64,000 nt of DNA from Chryseobacterium gallinarum (GTDB lineage Bacteria > Bacteroidota > Bacteroidia > Flavobacteriales > Weeksellaceae): contig NZ_CP009928.1 of the NCBI RefSeq assembly GCF_001021975.1, forward strand, positions 2,170,001 through 2,234,000, read 5' to 3'. Each line of letters opens with the position of its first letter. The stretch's first letter is position 1. The translations under genes and the position numbers were made by a program. Positions 32,805-42,091 of the stretch are shown here, piece by piece. Under the pieces are notes generated by a model that ran no database searches, was not told where the DNA came from, and was given only the letters and a program-made list of their open reading frames with translations.

Positions 32805-35390
32805 TTGGCCAAAACCGTCTTCAAAAATATATTACAAATTTTAATTATCCTAATTTTTAACAATTTTTTAGCACAGAAAACACCTGAAAAATTGCCTAAA
32901 AATGCGGTTAACGATACTATTCCCAAAAAGGATACCATTGTTGTAAAAAAAGAAGCCTTAGAGGATGTTCTGCGTACCAAAGCTGATGATCAGAGAAGGG
33001 ACGTTCCTAAAAAAATGACATTCCTTAATAAAAATGCGCAGGTAAAGTATCAGGATATGCAGATCGATGCAGATTATATCTCTATTGATGATAATAAAAA
33101 TATAATCTATGCCCGGGGAAAACAGGATTCTTTAGGGAAAATCATTGAGCCGGTGATTACTACACAAGCCGGAAAAAAATATGAAACCAATGAGTTCAGC
33201 TATAATACCAAAACCAGACAGGCCATTGCTTTTAATGCGAGAACTGAGGAAAGTGAGGGGGTGATTATAGCTCAGAAAACAAAGAAATATAACGACTCGG
33301 TATTCGCCATGAGAAGAGCGGATTATACCACTGATGATTATTTCATCAAAAAGAAAGATACGGCAGCAGACTATTTTATGAGGGCTTCTAATATCAAACT
33401 CATAAAATCCAAAAGTAAATCTCAGATTGTTACAGGGCCTATTCAAATGTATATAGAAAAAGTTCCTACACCGTTGGTTTTACCATTTGCTGTTTTGCCG
33501 TTTTCGGATAAAAGGGCGGCCGGAATTTTGATTCCGAGTTTTGGTGAAAGGGAAGATGTAGGTTTTTTCCTGAACGGAATAGGATATTACCAGCCGATAG
33601 GAGAACATTTTGACCTTAAGGTGCTTGCGGATATTTATACAAAAGGAAGCTGGAACCTGCGGCCACAGATGAACTATCAGAAAAAGTACAGGTATTCCGG
33701 TAACTTTACAGCCGATATAGGAACTATGGTCCGAGGAATAAAGGGCCTGGATGATTATACCAAAAACAGTACCTACAGAATTTCCTGGACACACTCACAG
33801 GATACTAAGGCTAATCCTTTCCTTACATTCAGTGCTTCTGTAGATATTGTAAGCACTAAATTTTACAATAATCCGCTCAACAACAATTATATTTTCAACC
33901 AGAATGTGTTAAATACACAGCAAAATTCAACAGTTACAGTAACGAAGAGATTCCTGAAACTTCCGATGACGATTACCGGGACGGCTTCTTATTCACAGAA
34001 TTTTGCAACCGGTTTAGCAGACCTGCGTCTTCCACAAATGAATGTGGCCATCAACCAGTTCTATTTATTCAAATCCAAAACAGGGATCAGAAGTGGACTT
34101 CTTGAAAATATTACTGTGAATACCGGGTTTAACCTAACCAATTTTGTAAATACCCAGGAGAATGAGCTCTTTACGAAAGCTATGTGGGATAAGATGCAGA
34201 CAGGATTAAAAAACAATATTGCCATTGCCACCAATACTACTTTAGCGAAGTTCTTTACATTCAGCTTAAGTGCCAATATTGATAATGCATTAACGACAAA
34301 ATCATTGAACAGGTATTATGATCCTATCAAAAACGTGACAGTAGATGAAATCAGGAAGAACTTTACAGGATATTCCTATTTCTCCACTACAGCTAGTCTT
34401 CAGACAACATTGTACGGGATGATGAAGTTTAAAAAAGGATCTGCCGTGGAAGCGGTGAGGCATATGATGACCCCAAGTATCGGGTTTACCTATTCACCGG
34501 ATTTCTCAAGCCCAAATTTCGGCTATTATAAAAATTACTATAATGCCTCGGGAGCTCTTACCCCTTACTCTATTTTCGAAAAAGGAATTGTAGGAAGTCC
34601 TACTAACGGAATGGTGGGTGCTCTTGGCTTTAATATCGGGAACAATATCGAAATGAAGGTGAAGTCTAAGAAGGATTCCACGGGAGTAAAGAAAATCAAG
34701 ATTTTTGAATCTTTAAACCTTTCAGGAAGCTATAACTTTGCAGCCAAAGATCATCCCTGGTCTGTACTTTCCATCAATGGTCAGTCTTCTTTCTTTAATA
34801 ACAAGCTTACCGTTAATACAAGCCTTAGCCTGGATCCCTATAAAATTGTTTTTCTTCCGGGACAGGATACGGGAATCAGATCGGAGCAGTTCGGACATTT
34901 CAGTGTACAGGGATTCAATGTTCAGATGTCATATCCTTTAAGCAGTGAGCTTTTTGGAGAAAAAACAGATTATGCCAAGAAATATTCTTCGAAGGGAGAG
35001 GTACGAAATGAAAATTACTACTTTGATGATGACAATTATGCTCACTTCGACCAAGCGTGGACACTGAACGTAAACGCCAATTATGCTTATACCAAAGGTC
35101 TTAGCAGGGTAGGCTCAAAAATTGCATCTATAGGTCTGGATGGAAGCATAAAACTGACGCCTTACTGGAATGTAAACGGAAGTACCCATTATGATTTGGT
35201 GACTAAACAACTGGCCTATACAAGAATCGGATTCTCCAGGGATCAGCGAAGCTTTACCATTAATTTTAACTGGGTTCCTTTTGGACAATATAAAGTATAT
35301 GACTTCTTTATCGGGATTAAAGCCAATATCCTGAGTGATGCTTTGAAATATAAAGACAGAAGTTTTACCCAGCCTAACGCACCTTTCTAA
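32805..35390 (+). CDS. lptD: LPS-assembly outer-membrane protein LptD
   Basis: This 861-residue protein starts at TTG, the only start that keeps the whole signal peptide (ILQILIILIFNNFLAQ). The N-terminal periplasmic part is an OstA/LptA-like beta-jellyroll (VKYQDMQIDADYISIDDNKN, GKKYETNEFSYNTKTRQAIA). The rest is a large beta-barrel beginning PTPLVLPFAVLPFSDKRAAG and GILIPSFGE, the family signature, with many amphipathic strands to the end. LptD inserts LPS into the outer leaflet together with LptE. Bacteroidota homologs are longer than the E. coli protein in loops but have this order. Placement beside a cell-wall amidase and its own promoter suggests constitutive expression. Confidence 0.92.
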   Translation: MAKTVFKNILQILIILIFNNFLAQKTPEKLPKNAVNDTIPKKDTIVVKKEALEDVLRTKADDQRRDVPKKMTFLNKNAQVKYQDMQIDADYISIDDNKNIIYARGKQDSLGKIIEPVITTQAGKKYETNEFSYNTKTRQAIAFNARTEESEGVIIAQKTKKYNDSVFAMRRADYTTDDYFIKKKDTAADYFMRASNIKLIKSKSKSQIVTGPIQMYIEKVPTPLVLPFAVLPFSDKRAAGILIPSFGEREDVGFFLNGIGYYQPIGEHFDLKVLADIYTKGSWNLRPQMNYQKKYRYSGNFTADIGTMVRGIKGLDDYTKNSTYRISWTHSQDTKANPFLTFSASVDIVSTKFYNNPLNNNYIFNQNVLNTQQNSTVTVTKRFLKLPMTITGTASYSQNFATGLADLRLPQMNVAINQFYLFKSKTGIRSGLLENITVNTGFNLTNFVNTQENELFTKAMWDKMQTGLKNNIAIATNTTLAKFFTFSLSANIDNALTTKSLNRYYDPIKNVTVDEIRKNFTGYSYFSTTASLQTTLYGMMKFKKGSAVEAVRHMMTPSIGFTYSPDFSSPNFGYYKNYYNASGALTPYSIFEKGIVGSPTNGMVGALGFNIGNNIEMKVKSKKDSTGVKKIKIFESLNLSGSYNFAAKDHPWSVLSINGQSSFFNNKLTVNTSLSLDPYKIVFLPGQDTGIRSEQFGHFSVQGFNVQMSYPLSSELFGEKTDYAKKYSSKGEVRNENYYFDDDNYAHFDQAWTLNVNANYAYTKGLSRVGSKIASIGLDGSIKLTPYWNVNGSTHYDLVTKQLAYTRIGFSRDQRSFTINFNWVPFGQYKVYDFFIGIKANILSDALKYKDRSFTQPNAPF

Positions 35391-35397
35391 TGTCACA

Positions 35398-35428
35398 TTG
35401 GCATTTGAAAATATAAATTTTATATTTG
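35398..35428 (+). promoter_or_regulatory. Promoter of the RidA gene
   Basis: TTG (35398-35400), 20 bp, then TATATTTG (35421-35428) match the Bacteroidota consensus. The leader to the ATG at 35534 is about 100 nt. Confidence 0.65.
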
Positions 35429-35533
35429 CAATCGAAATATATTCTAAAAAAATCACTGTTGAAAAGATTCCCAACGGTAAATACAGAGATGGTGATTGGA
35501 AGATAACCCTGAAAAAAAAATAAATATCCAGAT

Positions 35534-35914
35534 ATGAAACAAATAATCAACATAGTTAATGCACCTGCGGCTATCGGGCCTTATTCACAAGCTAATATGG
35601 CAAACGGGGTTTTATATATCTCCGGACAGATTCCTGTAGATCCTGCAACTGGTAAATTGGTAGAAGGGATTGAAAAGGAAACGCATCAGGTAATGAAAAA
35701 CCTTGAAGCTATTCTTACAGAAGCAGGAATGACTTTTAAAAATGTGGTAAAAGCAACAATCTTCCTGAAAAGTATGGATGACTTTGCGGTAATGAATGAT
35801 ATCTATGCATCTTATCTGGACGCAGAAAGTTACCCTGCACGTGAAACAGTACAGGTTTCTTGCCTGCCTAAAAATGTGGATATCGAAATTTCTATGATTG
35901 CACATCAGGATTAA
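35534..35914 (+). CDS. RidA-family enamine/imine deaminase
   Basis: This 126-residue protein is a full-length RidA/YjgF/YER057c member. Visible signatures are PAAIGPYSQANMANGVLYIS, SGQIPVDPATGKLV, and the C-terminal YPARETVQVSCLPKNVDIEI with the substrate-binding Arg of ARE. The trimeric enzyme hydrolyses reactive 2-aminoacrylate and related imines made by PLP enzymes. The stop overlaps the next ATG (TAATG), so the two are translationally coupled. Confidence 0.95.
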   Translation: MKQIINIVNAPAAIGPYSQANMANGVLYISGQIPVDPATGKLVEGIEKETHQVMKNLEAILTEAGMTFKNVVKATIFLKSMDDFAVMNDIYASYLDAESYPARETVQVSCLPKNVDIEISMIAHQD

Positions 35915-36369
35915 TGAATTTTTTAAGAAATACAATTGCGGTGTTGTTGGGTCTTGCTATAGCAGGGCTTATTATCACTCTTGGGATAAGGGCTTTTCCG
36001 CAATGGGTTACTTTTGAAGCTTTCGCTCCTTTTGAGCACTGGCAAAGATTTCTTTACAGTATGAAAGACGATAAAGCTTTTTTTGGCTTCCTGCTGTTTA
36101 TTTCAGGATTAGGAACAACAATTGGCGGCGTCGCTACAGCAATTATCGTTAAATATGCCAAAGTAGCCTATGCTATTCTTATTGGTTTTATCATGCTGTT
36201 CATTGCGATGCTGGACATAATTATATATCCTTATCATCCTACATTTTATAAAATTTCTATTTTCCTTACCTTTTTCCCGTTTTCATGGGTTGGAGGTAAA
36301 ATTGTAGAAGTGATGTATGAGCGGAATAAAAAGAAAAGGATCGCTGAGAAAATGAATAAACCCCAATAA
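35914..36369 (+). CDS. Hypothetical four-TM membrane protein
   Basis: This 151-residue protein has hydrophobic segments near residues 6-25, 55-80, 84-105 and 112-130, and a basic C-terminus (RNKKKRIAEKMNKPQ). The loop between the first two segments holds FEHWQRFLYSMKDDKAFFG. It overlaps the RidA stop by one base. I do not recognise the family, and nothing suggests a transporter or enzyme. Coupling to RidA does not by itself indicate function. Confidence 0.72.
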   Translation: MNFLRNTIAVLLGLAIAGLIITLGIRAFPQWVTFEAFAPFEHWQRFLYSMKDDKAFFGFLLFISGLGTTIGGVATAIIVKYAKVAYAILIGFIMLFIAMLDIIIYPYHPTFYKISIFLTFFPFSWVGGKIVEVMYERNKKKRIAEKMNKPQ

Positions 36370-36371
36370 AT

Positions 36372-36402
36372 AAAAACGCTGTAGATTTTCTACAGCGTTT
36401 TT
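36372..36402. terminator. Bidirectional terminator
   Basis: A 14-bp perfect stem (AAAAACGCTGTAGA) surrounds a TTT loop between convergent genes ending at 36369 (+) and 36424 (-). Confidence 0.92.
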
Positions 36403-36423
36403 TATGAAGTATTTTATTACTGG

Positions 36424-37950
36424 TTATGGCATTTTGAAACCTTTTGTATAGATTCTACCATAGTCATCTACAAATTTTACTTGTACATTCCCCTGGTATT
36501 TATCCAGAACTTTTTCTACATCTTTTTGAGAGTTGACAGGTTTACCATTGATCTCAATAATGATATAGTTGTCTACAATTCCGATTTTAGCCATTTCGCT
36601 GCCTTCAGATACATTTTTAGCCACTACACCGCTTGTCAGTCCATATTCGGTTTTAAATCTGTCATTCAGCGGGTCAAATTCAGCTCCTATCTTTTCCGTT
36701 ACGCTAAGATCAGCCTTGGTTCTTGTGGAAGTACCTCCTTTCTGATCTCTAAGGGTTACGGTAGTAGTAGATTCTTTACCGTTTCTGGAATACGTTACCT
36801 GAACTTTATCTCCAGGACGTTTGCTTCCGATGGACATTGACAGATCAGCGAAATCAGTGATATCATAATTGTCTACTTTGGTAATGATGTCTCCTTTTTT
36901 CAGGCCGGCATCTTCTGCTCCACTGTTATCACCAAATCCGGTTACATATACTCCTGAACCTACCTTCAGACTTGTTTTGTTCTGCCTGTTATAAGCCTGA
37001 ACCAACTGATCATTGGACAGGTCTAATGACTGAACTCCAAGGAAACCTCTTTGTACAATCCCGAATTTCTTGATATCCTCAACAATTTTTCTCGCCAGGT
37101 TAGCAGGAACGGCAAATCCATATCCCTGGTAGTATCCTGTGGTAGACTGAATAGCAGAGTTGATACCGATAAGTTCACCATTTGTATTCACCAATGCTCC
37201 TCCCGAGTTTCCAGGGTTGATGGCAGCATCCGTTTGAATAAAGCTTTCAATAGGATTGGCAGCTTTTCCCTGGCTTCCCAAGATTCCAATACCTCTTCCT
37301 TTAGCAGAAACAATACCTGCCGTTACAGTCGAATTTAAGCCCAGCGGATTTCCTACAGCCAATACCCATTGTCCTACTTCGATATTGTCTGAGTTGGCAA
37401 AATTTAAATAAGGAAGCCCTTTTTCTTCAATCTTTAGTAAGGAAATATCCGTGTTAGGATCAGTACCTACTAAAGTGGCTATATATGATTTTTTATTACT
37501 CAGCACCACTTCCAGTTTATTGGCACCCGCCACTACGTGGTTGTTGGAAATAATATACCCATCCGGAGAGATAATTACCCCGGAACCCATTCCTGAAGGC
37601 ATATTATCCGGAGCCTGCTGCTTTTGTCTCTGTTGACCTCTTCCTCCGAAAGGATCTCCGAAGAAGAAATCAAATAAATCCTGCTCTGAAGCTCTGCTGG
37701 ATGTTCTGTTCTGGTAATTTTTAATGGTAACTACAGCGGGAACGGTTGTTTTGGCTGCTTTTACAAAATCATCACCTACTGCTCCGGTATTCATGCCTGC
37801 AAATGAGGCTGTAGGAGCTGATGTGGTAAAATAAGATTGATCTCCATTGTTGGAACCATGACCGAAATATTGTATTGCTCCAACGGTAGTAGCTCCTGAA
37901 ACGACTCCAACTACTGCAAATGGTAATAGTTTTTTTAAAGTACTCTTCAT
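36424..37950 (-). CDS. Periplasmic serine protease/chaperone, DegP/HtrA (Do) family
   Basis: This 508-residue protease is membrane-anchored or exported through an N-terminal hydrophobic segment (LLPFAVVGVVSGATTVGAI). The trypsin-like domain has the triad His138 (ISNNHVVAGA), Asp168 (DPNTDISLLK) and Ser249 (INPGNSGGALV), and a Q-linker loop (RGQQRQKQQAP). Two PDZ domains follow (about residues 300-395 with GSGVYVTGFGDNSGAEDAGL, and 415-505 with KNVSEGSEMAKIGIVDNYII). It degrades or refolds misfolded envelope proteins. It is divergent from trhO across a 324-bp gap. Confidence 0.95.
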   Translation of the reverse strand: MKSTLKKLLPFAVVGVVSGATTVGAIQYFGHGSNNGDQSYFTTSAPTASFAGMNTGAVGDDFVKAAKTTVPAVVTIKNYQNRTSSRASEQDLFDFFFGDPFGGRGQQRQKQQAPDNMPSGMGSGVIISPDGYIISNNHVVAGANKLEVVLSNKKSYIATLVGTDPNTDISLLKIEEKGLPYLNFANSDNIEVGQWVLAVGNPLGLNSTVTAGIVSAKGRGIGILGSQGKAANPIESFIQTDAAINPGNSGGALVNTNGELIGINSAIQSTTGYYQGYGFAVPANLARKIVEDIKKFGIVQRGFLGVQSLDLSNDQLVQAYNRQNKTSLKVGSGVYVTGFGDNSGAEDAGLKKGDIITKVDNYDITDFADLSMSIGSKRPGDKVQVTYSRNGKESTTTVTLRDQKGGTSTRTKADLSVTEKIGAEFDPLNDRFKTEYGLTSGVVAKNVSEGSEMAKIGIVDNYIIIEINGKPVNSQKDVEKVLDKYQGNVQVKFVDDYGRIYTKGFKMP

Positions 37951-38274
37951 TGTATATCTTTCTTGTTTATTAATTAATTTTTATATATGTTTTTGAGTAA
38001 ACAAATTTAATGTTAAATAAGTAAGCAATTAGTATGCTATGTTTCAATTTTAACTAAAATTTAACGGGTATTGTGTCATTTTATACATTATGTCATAATT
38101 ATTAATGTCACAGTTAACAAAACTTAAAAAAATATTAAAGATTGCCTGATTAAAAAGCAATGATAACCTTTTTTATCCGTATCCCTATGCGCTGATCGGT
38201 TAGGACTATAAATATACTTATTTAAAAATGATTATCTTTGCAAAAATATTTTTCTCACTTAAAACGTTTATAGC
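37951..38274. other. Divergent regulatory gap between htrA and trhO
   Basis: A minus-strand -7 box TAAATTTG (38002-38009) serves the protease gene. A plus-strand -7 box TATCTTTG (38233-38240) lies 34 bp before the trhO ATG. Between them are three copies of TGTCA (38074, 38091, 38106) within 37 bp. No small gene is seen. Confidence 0.5.
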
Positions 38275-39651
38275 ATGCAACTGTATAACACCTTAAGCGC
38301 AGAAGAAAGAGCTAGACTTATTGATGAAGCTGGTAAGGAACGTCTTACTTTATCTTTCTATGCGTATGCCAAAATTGAAGATCCAAAAAAATTTCGCGAC
38401 GATTTATTTATAGCCTGGGATGCTCTTGATGCCCTTGGCCGTATTTATGTTGCCCATGAAGGAATTAACGCTCAGATGAGTATTCCGGCGGACAATTTTG
38501 AGGCTTTTCGTGATACGCTGGAAGCATATGATTTTATGAAAGGCATTCGTCTGAATGTAGCAGTGGAGCAAGATAACCATTCCTTTTTAAAATTAACAAT
38601 AAAGGTCAGAAATAAGATCGTTGCCGATGGATTGAATGATGATACTTTCGATGTTACCAATAAAGGAATCCACTTAAAAGCACATGAATTTAATACTATG
38701 CTGGAAGACCCGAATACGATTGTAGTAGATTTTAGAAATCACTACGAAAGTGAAGTAGGGCATTTCGAAGGCGCTATTACTCCTGATGTAGAAAACTTCA
38801 GGGAAAGCTTGCCGATTATTAATGAACAGTTACAAAACTTTAAAGAAGACAAAAACTTACTGATGTATTGTACAGGAGGAATCCGTTGTGAAAAGGCGAG
38901 TGCATACTTCAAACATCAGGGCTTTAAAAATGTTTATCAGCTGGAAGGCGGAATTATTGAATATACACGCCAGATAAAAGAAGAAGGAATAAAAAGTAAG
39001 TTCATTGGAAAGAACTTTGTATTCGACCATAGATTAGGAGAGAGAATTACAGATGATATTATTGCACAATGCCATCAATGTGGTAAACCTTGTGATAATC
39101 ATACGAACTGTGCCAATGATGCCTGTCATTTGTTGTTTATTCAATGTGATGAATGCAAAGCTGCAATGGAAAACTGTTGTTCTACAGAATGCCAGGAAAT
39201 TATACATTTACCGTGGGAAGAACAGGTAAAACTAAGAAAAGGCTTGCAGGTTGGAAATAAAGTATTCAGAAAAGGGAAATCAGAAGCCTTAAAATTCAAA
39301 AAATCCGGAGATCTGCCCACTCAGCCTTTAGCCAAAGCTACAAAAGCTGAAACAAAAGATATCCGCCAGAAAATAAAAACCAAGAAAACTTTAATCGGAA
39401 AAGCTGAGCATTACTATTCAAAATCGAAAATTGCCCAGTTCTTAATTGAAAACAAAGAGCTTTCAATTGGGGATAAAGTTTTAATATCAGGACCTACAAC
39501 CGGTGAGCAGGAGGTTATTATTACTCAGATTTATGCCAACGGTGGGTCTGCTGAAACAGCAAAAGCAGGAGATCAGATTACTTTTAAACTCCCTTTCAGG
39601 GTTCGCTTATCAGATAAGTTATATAAAATTTTAGAAGCTGAAAACGCATAG
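38275..39651 (+). CDS. trhO: tRNA uridine(34) hydroxylase TrhO (rhodanese-like), long form
   Basis: This 458-residue protein has an N-terminal acylphosphatase-like UPF0176 domain (YVAHEGINAQMSIP) and a rhodanese domain (residues ~145-240) with active Cys199 in LMYCTGGIRCEKAS. A cysteine cluster (CHQCGKPCDNHTNC, CDECKAAMENCC) probably binds zinc. TrhO makes 5-hydroxyuridine at position 34 of tRNAs with prephenate- or oxygen-dependent chemistry. Compared with the ~350-residue E. coli enzyme it has about 110 extra C-terminal residues, including a Lys-rich stretch and a beta domain (LSIGDKVLISGPTTGEQEV). The cyclo-ligase gene begins 4 bp after its stop. Confidence 0.92.
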   Translation: MQLYNTLSAEERARLIDEAGKERLTLSFYAYAKIEDPKKFRDDLFIAWDALDALGRIYVAHEGINAQMSIPADNFEAFRDTLEAYDFMKGIRLNVAVEQDNHSFLKLTIKVRNKIVADGLNDDTFDVTNKGIHLKAHEFNTMLEDPNTIVVDFRNHYESEVGHFEGAITPDVENFRESLPIINEQLQNFKEDKNLLMYCTGGIRCEKASAYFKHQGFKNVYQLEGGIIEYTRQIKEEGIKSKFIGKNFVFDHRLGERITDDIIAQCHQCGKPCDNHTNCANDACHLLFIQCDECKAAMENCCSTECQEIIHLPWEEQVKLRKGLQVGNKVFRKGKSEALKFKKSGDLPTQPLAKATKAETKDIRQKIKTKKTLIGKAEHYYSKSKIAQFLIENKELSIGDKVLISGPTTGEQEVIITQIYANGGSAETAKAGDQITFKLPFRVRLSDKLYKILEAENA

Positions 39652-39655
39652 ATCC

Positions 39656-40231
39656 ATGTTGAAAGCTGAACTTAGAAAAAAATATATGCAAAAAAGAAAA
39701 GCCTTGTCTTATGATGAGGCTTTCTTGTTATCCGGAAAAATACTGGAGCATTTTATCGAATATTTTAATCCTGAAGCAGGACAAAAGATACATGTTTTTA
39801 TTCCTATTGAGAAGTTCAATGAGATAGATACCCGGCTCTTTATTCACTATTTTTTATCACATGATATCCGTGTTTTCGTCCCTAAAGTAATAGAAGGTCA
39901 GTTGCTTAATATTGAGATATTTGAAGAAACAGAGTTTGAGGTAAGCAGTTGGGGAATCCCGGAGCCTGTTTCGGGACAGGATTCCGGGGAGACATTTTTT
40001 GATTATGTGATTACTCCTTTACTATATTGCGACAGAAGAGGAAACAGGGTAGGTTATGGTAAAGGCTTTTATGACAGGCTTTTTCAAAGTATTTCGCCGA
40101 GCGCAAAAAAAATCGGAGTCAATTATTTTGACCCCGAAGAATATATCGATGATGTCTGGGAGAATGATATTCCCCTGGACTATTTGGTCACTCCTGTGGA
40201 AGTGCTGTCCTTTTTAAGCGGCTTGGAATAG
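39656..40231 (+). CDS. 5-formyltetrahydrofolate cyclo-ligase
   Basis: This 191-residue enzyme converts 5-formyl-THF to 5,10-methenyl-THF with ATP. It begins MLKAELRKKYMQKRKALS, the usual basic start, and has the folate/ATP signature RRGNRVGYGKGFYDRLF near residue 125. The KIHVFIPIEKFNEIDTRLF and VITPLLYCDRRGNR segments also fit. It is 4 bp downstream of trhO. Its last 52 bases overlap the 3' end of the convergent lipoprotein gene. Confidence 0.93.
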   Translation: MLKAELRKKYMQKRKALSYDEAFLLSGKILEHFIEYFNPEAGQKIHVFIPIEKFNEIDTRLFIHYFLSHDIRVFVPKVIEGQLLNIEIFEETEFEVSSWGIPEPVSGQDSGETFFDYVITPLLYCDRRGNRVGYGKGFYDRLFQSISPSAKKIGVNYFDPEEYIDDVWENDIPLDYLVTPVEVLSFLSGLE

Positions 40232-40761
40232 AAATCCAGGAAATAAAATTTGAACTCCTTTTTAAATTTTGGAGTTGAAATTAAAATATACTGTGCATTC
40301 TTCTCAAAATTTCCCAAGGATTTATTTTTGTTATCAAAATATTCTACATTGAATCTGGCATAGTCAAGGGTATCCTTTTTATAAAATTCTTTGTAGACAT
40401 TCAGATTATTTACTTTTACCGATTTTACTTTCATGCTGTCCAGTTCTTTGAACAGCCTTTTAAATGTTAAGGAATCGGGTTTGTGGAAATAGCTCTGCAT
40501 CTGTGAATAGATCACAGTATCTATTTCTGTATTTCTGTTCCCGGACAGGTAGAGTGTCGACAGATCGAGAAGCTCCTGTACTTTTTGTTTGGTAATGGAA
40601 TTGATGGCCTGCATGCTGTCCATTTGTACGGCAGGATAACTTTTTGCGTTATTGCTGTTTCTTAATTTATCGAGATCGCTTACTTCTGTTTTTTTATTAT
40701 TGCAGGCAACAAATGCTAAAAGAAGCATTGCGGAGATTAAAAAATTAGGGATTCTTTTCAT
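40180..40761 (-). CDS. Hypothetical lipoprotein of an unknown two-gene operon
   Basis: The ATG at 40761 gives a lipoprotein signal (IPNFLISAMLLLAFVAC); the frame extends to 40773 without changing this. The mature protein (about 175 residues) is Lys/Asp/Ser-rich and mostly helical, with VNNLNVYKEFYKKDTLDYAR and FNVEYFDNKNKSLGNFEKN reading like strands. It starts inside the last 17 bases of the upstream gene and ends inside the convergent cyclo-ligase gene. I recognise no domain; it is probably an envelope partner of the upstream single-TM protein. Confidence 0.75.
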   Translation of the reverse strand: MKRIPNFLISAMLLLAFVACNNKKTEVSDLDKLRNSNNAKSYPAVQMDSMQAINSITKQKVQELLDLSTLYLSGNRNTEIDTVIYSQMQSYFHKPDSLTFKRLFKELDSMKVKSVKVNNLNVYKEFYKKDTLDYARFNVEYFDNKNKSLGNFEKNAQYILISTPKFKKEFKFYFLDFYSKPLKKDSTSTGVTK

Positions 40762-41908
40762 CTGTGGAGGCAATTTTAAATTTGATGGATATGATCTTTC
40801 CTTTGTCTTTTTTCATTTCTATTACGCTCAGGTTTTTCAAAGAGGTAGTAGGAGTGGTTACAAGTGTAATATATTTTTGTTTATCGAGTCTTTCAATTCC
40901 GTAAGTATTATTATCATACACCTGATAAATAACTGCATTGTTACTGATCAGGTTTTCCAATTGACTTCTTTTCTGCTTAAGGAGTTCCGGATTTCCATTG
41001 GCATCTTTTACTGAGAAATAATTGACAGCCATTTTATAATCATCGGGTTTTAGCTCTATCATTTCCTCTTCAGGAGCATTTTCCAGATTCCTGTTGATTT
41101 CCATGTATTCATAAAAAGGAGCATTGATCTGCATTTTTATATTTTTATCTTTTGTAGAATAATAAAAGCATTCGCCCGGTTTTATTTTATAGAGAAGAGG
41201 AGATTCATTTTGTTTGATAACCCGTATTTCAAGTGTGTTAATTACAGCAACCCCGCGATCTTTATCGGTGAAGCAATATTTATATGTTTTAGAAAAAAGG
41301 ACATCTTTAAATCCTAATACTCCGGTTATGGCAATAAGAACTGAAGTAACAAGAGCCCATGCATTTTTTTTGAAGAAATTTTTCTCAGGTAATGCTGGCG
41401 GAATTTCAGAAGGGTGTGGAATTTCTGTATTTTTTGTAACTATTTGATTGTCAATAGTTGTTTTTTGTAAATCAGTAATTTCCTGAATAGTATTCTCTTC
41501 TTTTTTGGGTGAAAACTCCGTTTTTGGAAGATCCTGAGCTTCGGAAACAACTTTTTCCAATTCATTGATATCTTCTTCTTCCAGATTATCATTTTCCTGT
41601 AACAATTCTCCTGCAAAAAGATGTTGCTTTTTGAATTCGTACCATGAGTCGTATCCTGCATAAATACTCAATAAATTGAGCATATCAATTCTTGGTAATT
41701 TGGTTACCGGTGAGGTTTTGAAATAGGTGTAAAATGATTTTTCACTGATGTTACCTTTGGCTTTTTTGCGAAGGTCTTCCTGGAAATATATGATATCTAT
41801 ACCCTTCCACTTTGAAATATCATCGTGAGAAGGGGTGTGTTCTTTTAAATATTGCCCCTGAACATCCTTTTTCAACTGTTCAAAGTGTAATAGATCTAAA
41901 TCTGTCAA
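40745..41908 (-). CDS. Hypothetical single-TM protein with N-terminal helical domain
   Basis: A 387-residue protein. Residues 1-95 form a helical domain (LDLLHFEQLKKDVQGQYLKE, SEKSFYTYFKTSPVTKLP, MLNLLSIYAGYDSWYEFKKQ) that recurs in Bacteroidota and looks like a cytoplasmic DNA- or protein-binding module. A low-complexity acidic linker follows (about 100-178). A TM segment (NAWALVTSVLIAITGVLGF, 182-200) leads to an extracytoplasmic domain (about 205-387) with beta strands such as KTYKYCFTDKDRGVAVINT and QVYDNNTYGIERLDKQKYIT. The gene overlaps the downstream lipoprotein gene by 17 bp. A transmembrane signalling role is a guess from topology. Confidence 0.75.
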   Translation of the reverse strand: MTDLDLLHFEQLKKDVQGQYLKEHTPSHDDISKWKGIDIIYFQEDLRKKAKGNISEKSFYTYFKTSPVTKLPRIDMLNLLSIYAGYDSWYEFKKQHLFAGELLQENDNLEEEDINELEKVVSEAQDLPKTEFSPKKEENTIQEITDLQKTTIDNQIVTKNTEIPHPSEIPPALPEKNFFKKNAWALVTSVLIAITGVLGFKDVLFSKTYKYCFTDKDRGVAVINTLEIRVIKQNESPLLYKIKPGECFYYSTKDKNIKMQINAPFYEYMEINRNLENAPEEEMIELKPDDYKMAVNYFSVKDANGNPELLKQKRSQLENLISNNAVIYQVYDNNTYGIERLDKQKYITLVTTPTTSLKNLSVIEMKKDKGKIISIKFKIASTDEKNP

Positions 41909-42014
41909 TTTTTTAAAAAATGATTAAATTATTGATTATCAGTTATGTTTTTTTGTAAAACTATTTTACAAAGGTATTACAATTATTTTTCATAGACAAA
42001 TTTCATATCTGCTC

Positions 42015-42022
42015 TACCTTTG
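42015..42022 (+). promoter_or_regulatory. -7 element of the Ala-rich lipoprotein gene
   Basis: TACCTTTG matches TAnnTTTG. The leader to the ATG at 42092 is about 65 nt and very A/T-rich. Confidence 0.5.
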
Positions 42023-42091
42023 TCTTGTTCAAATAACAGAACAGAAGAAAATTTTATAAAACAATATTAACAAAATTAAATTTAATTTATT

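Noticed and set aside
35398..35523. Possible 42-codon TTG-start frame between lptD and the RidA gene
   Set aside because: Its first part is a good promoter (TTG-N20-TATATTTG), and there is no ATG; a leader of the RidA gene is the simpler reading.
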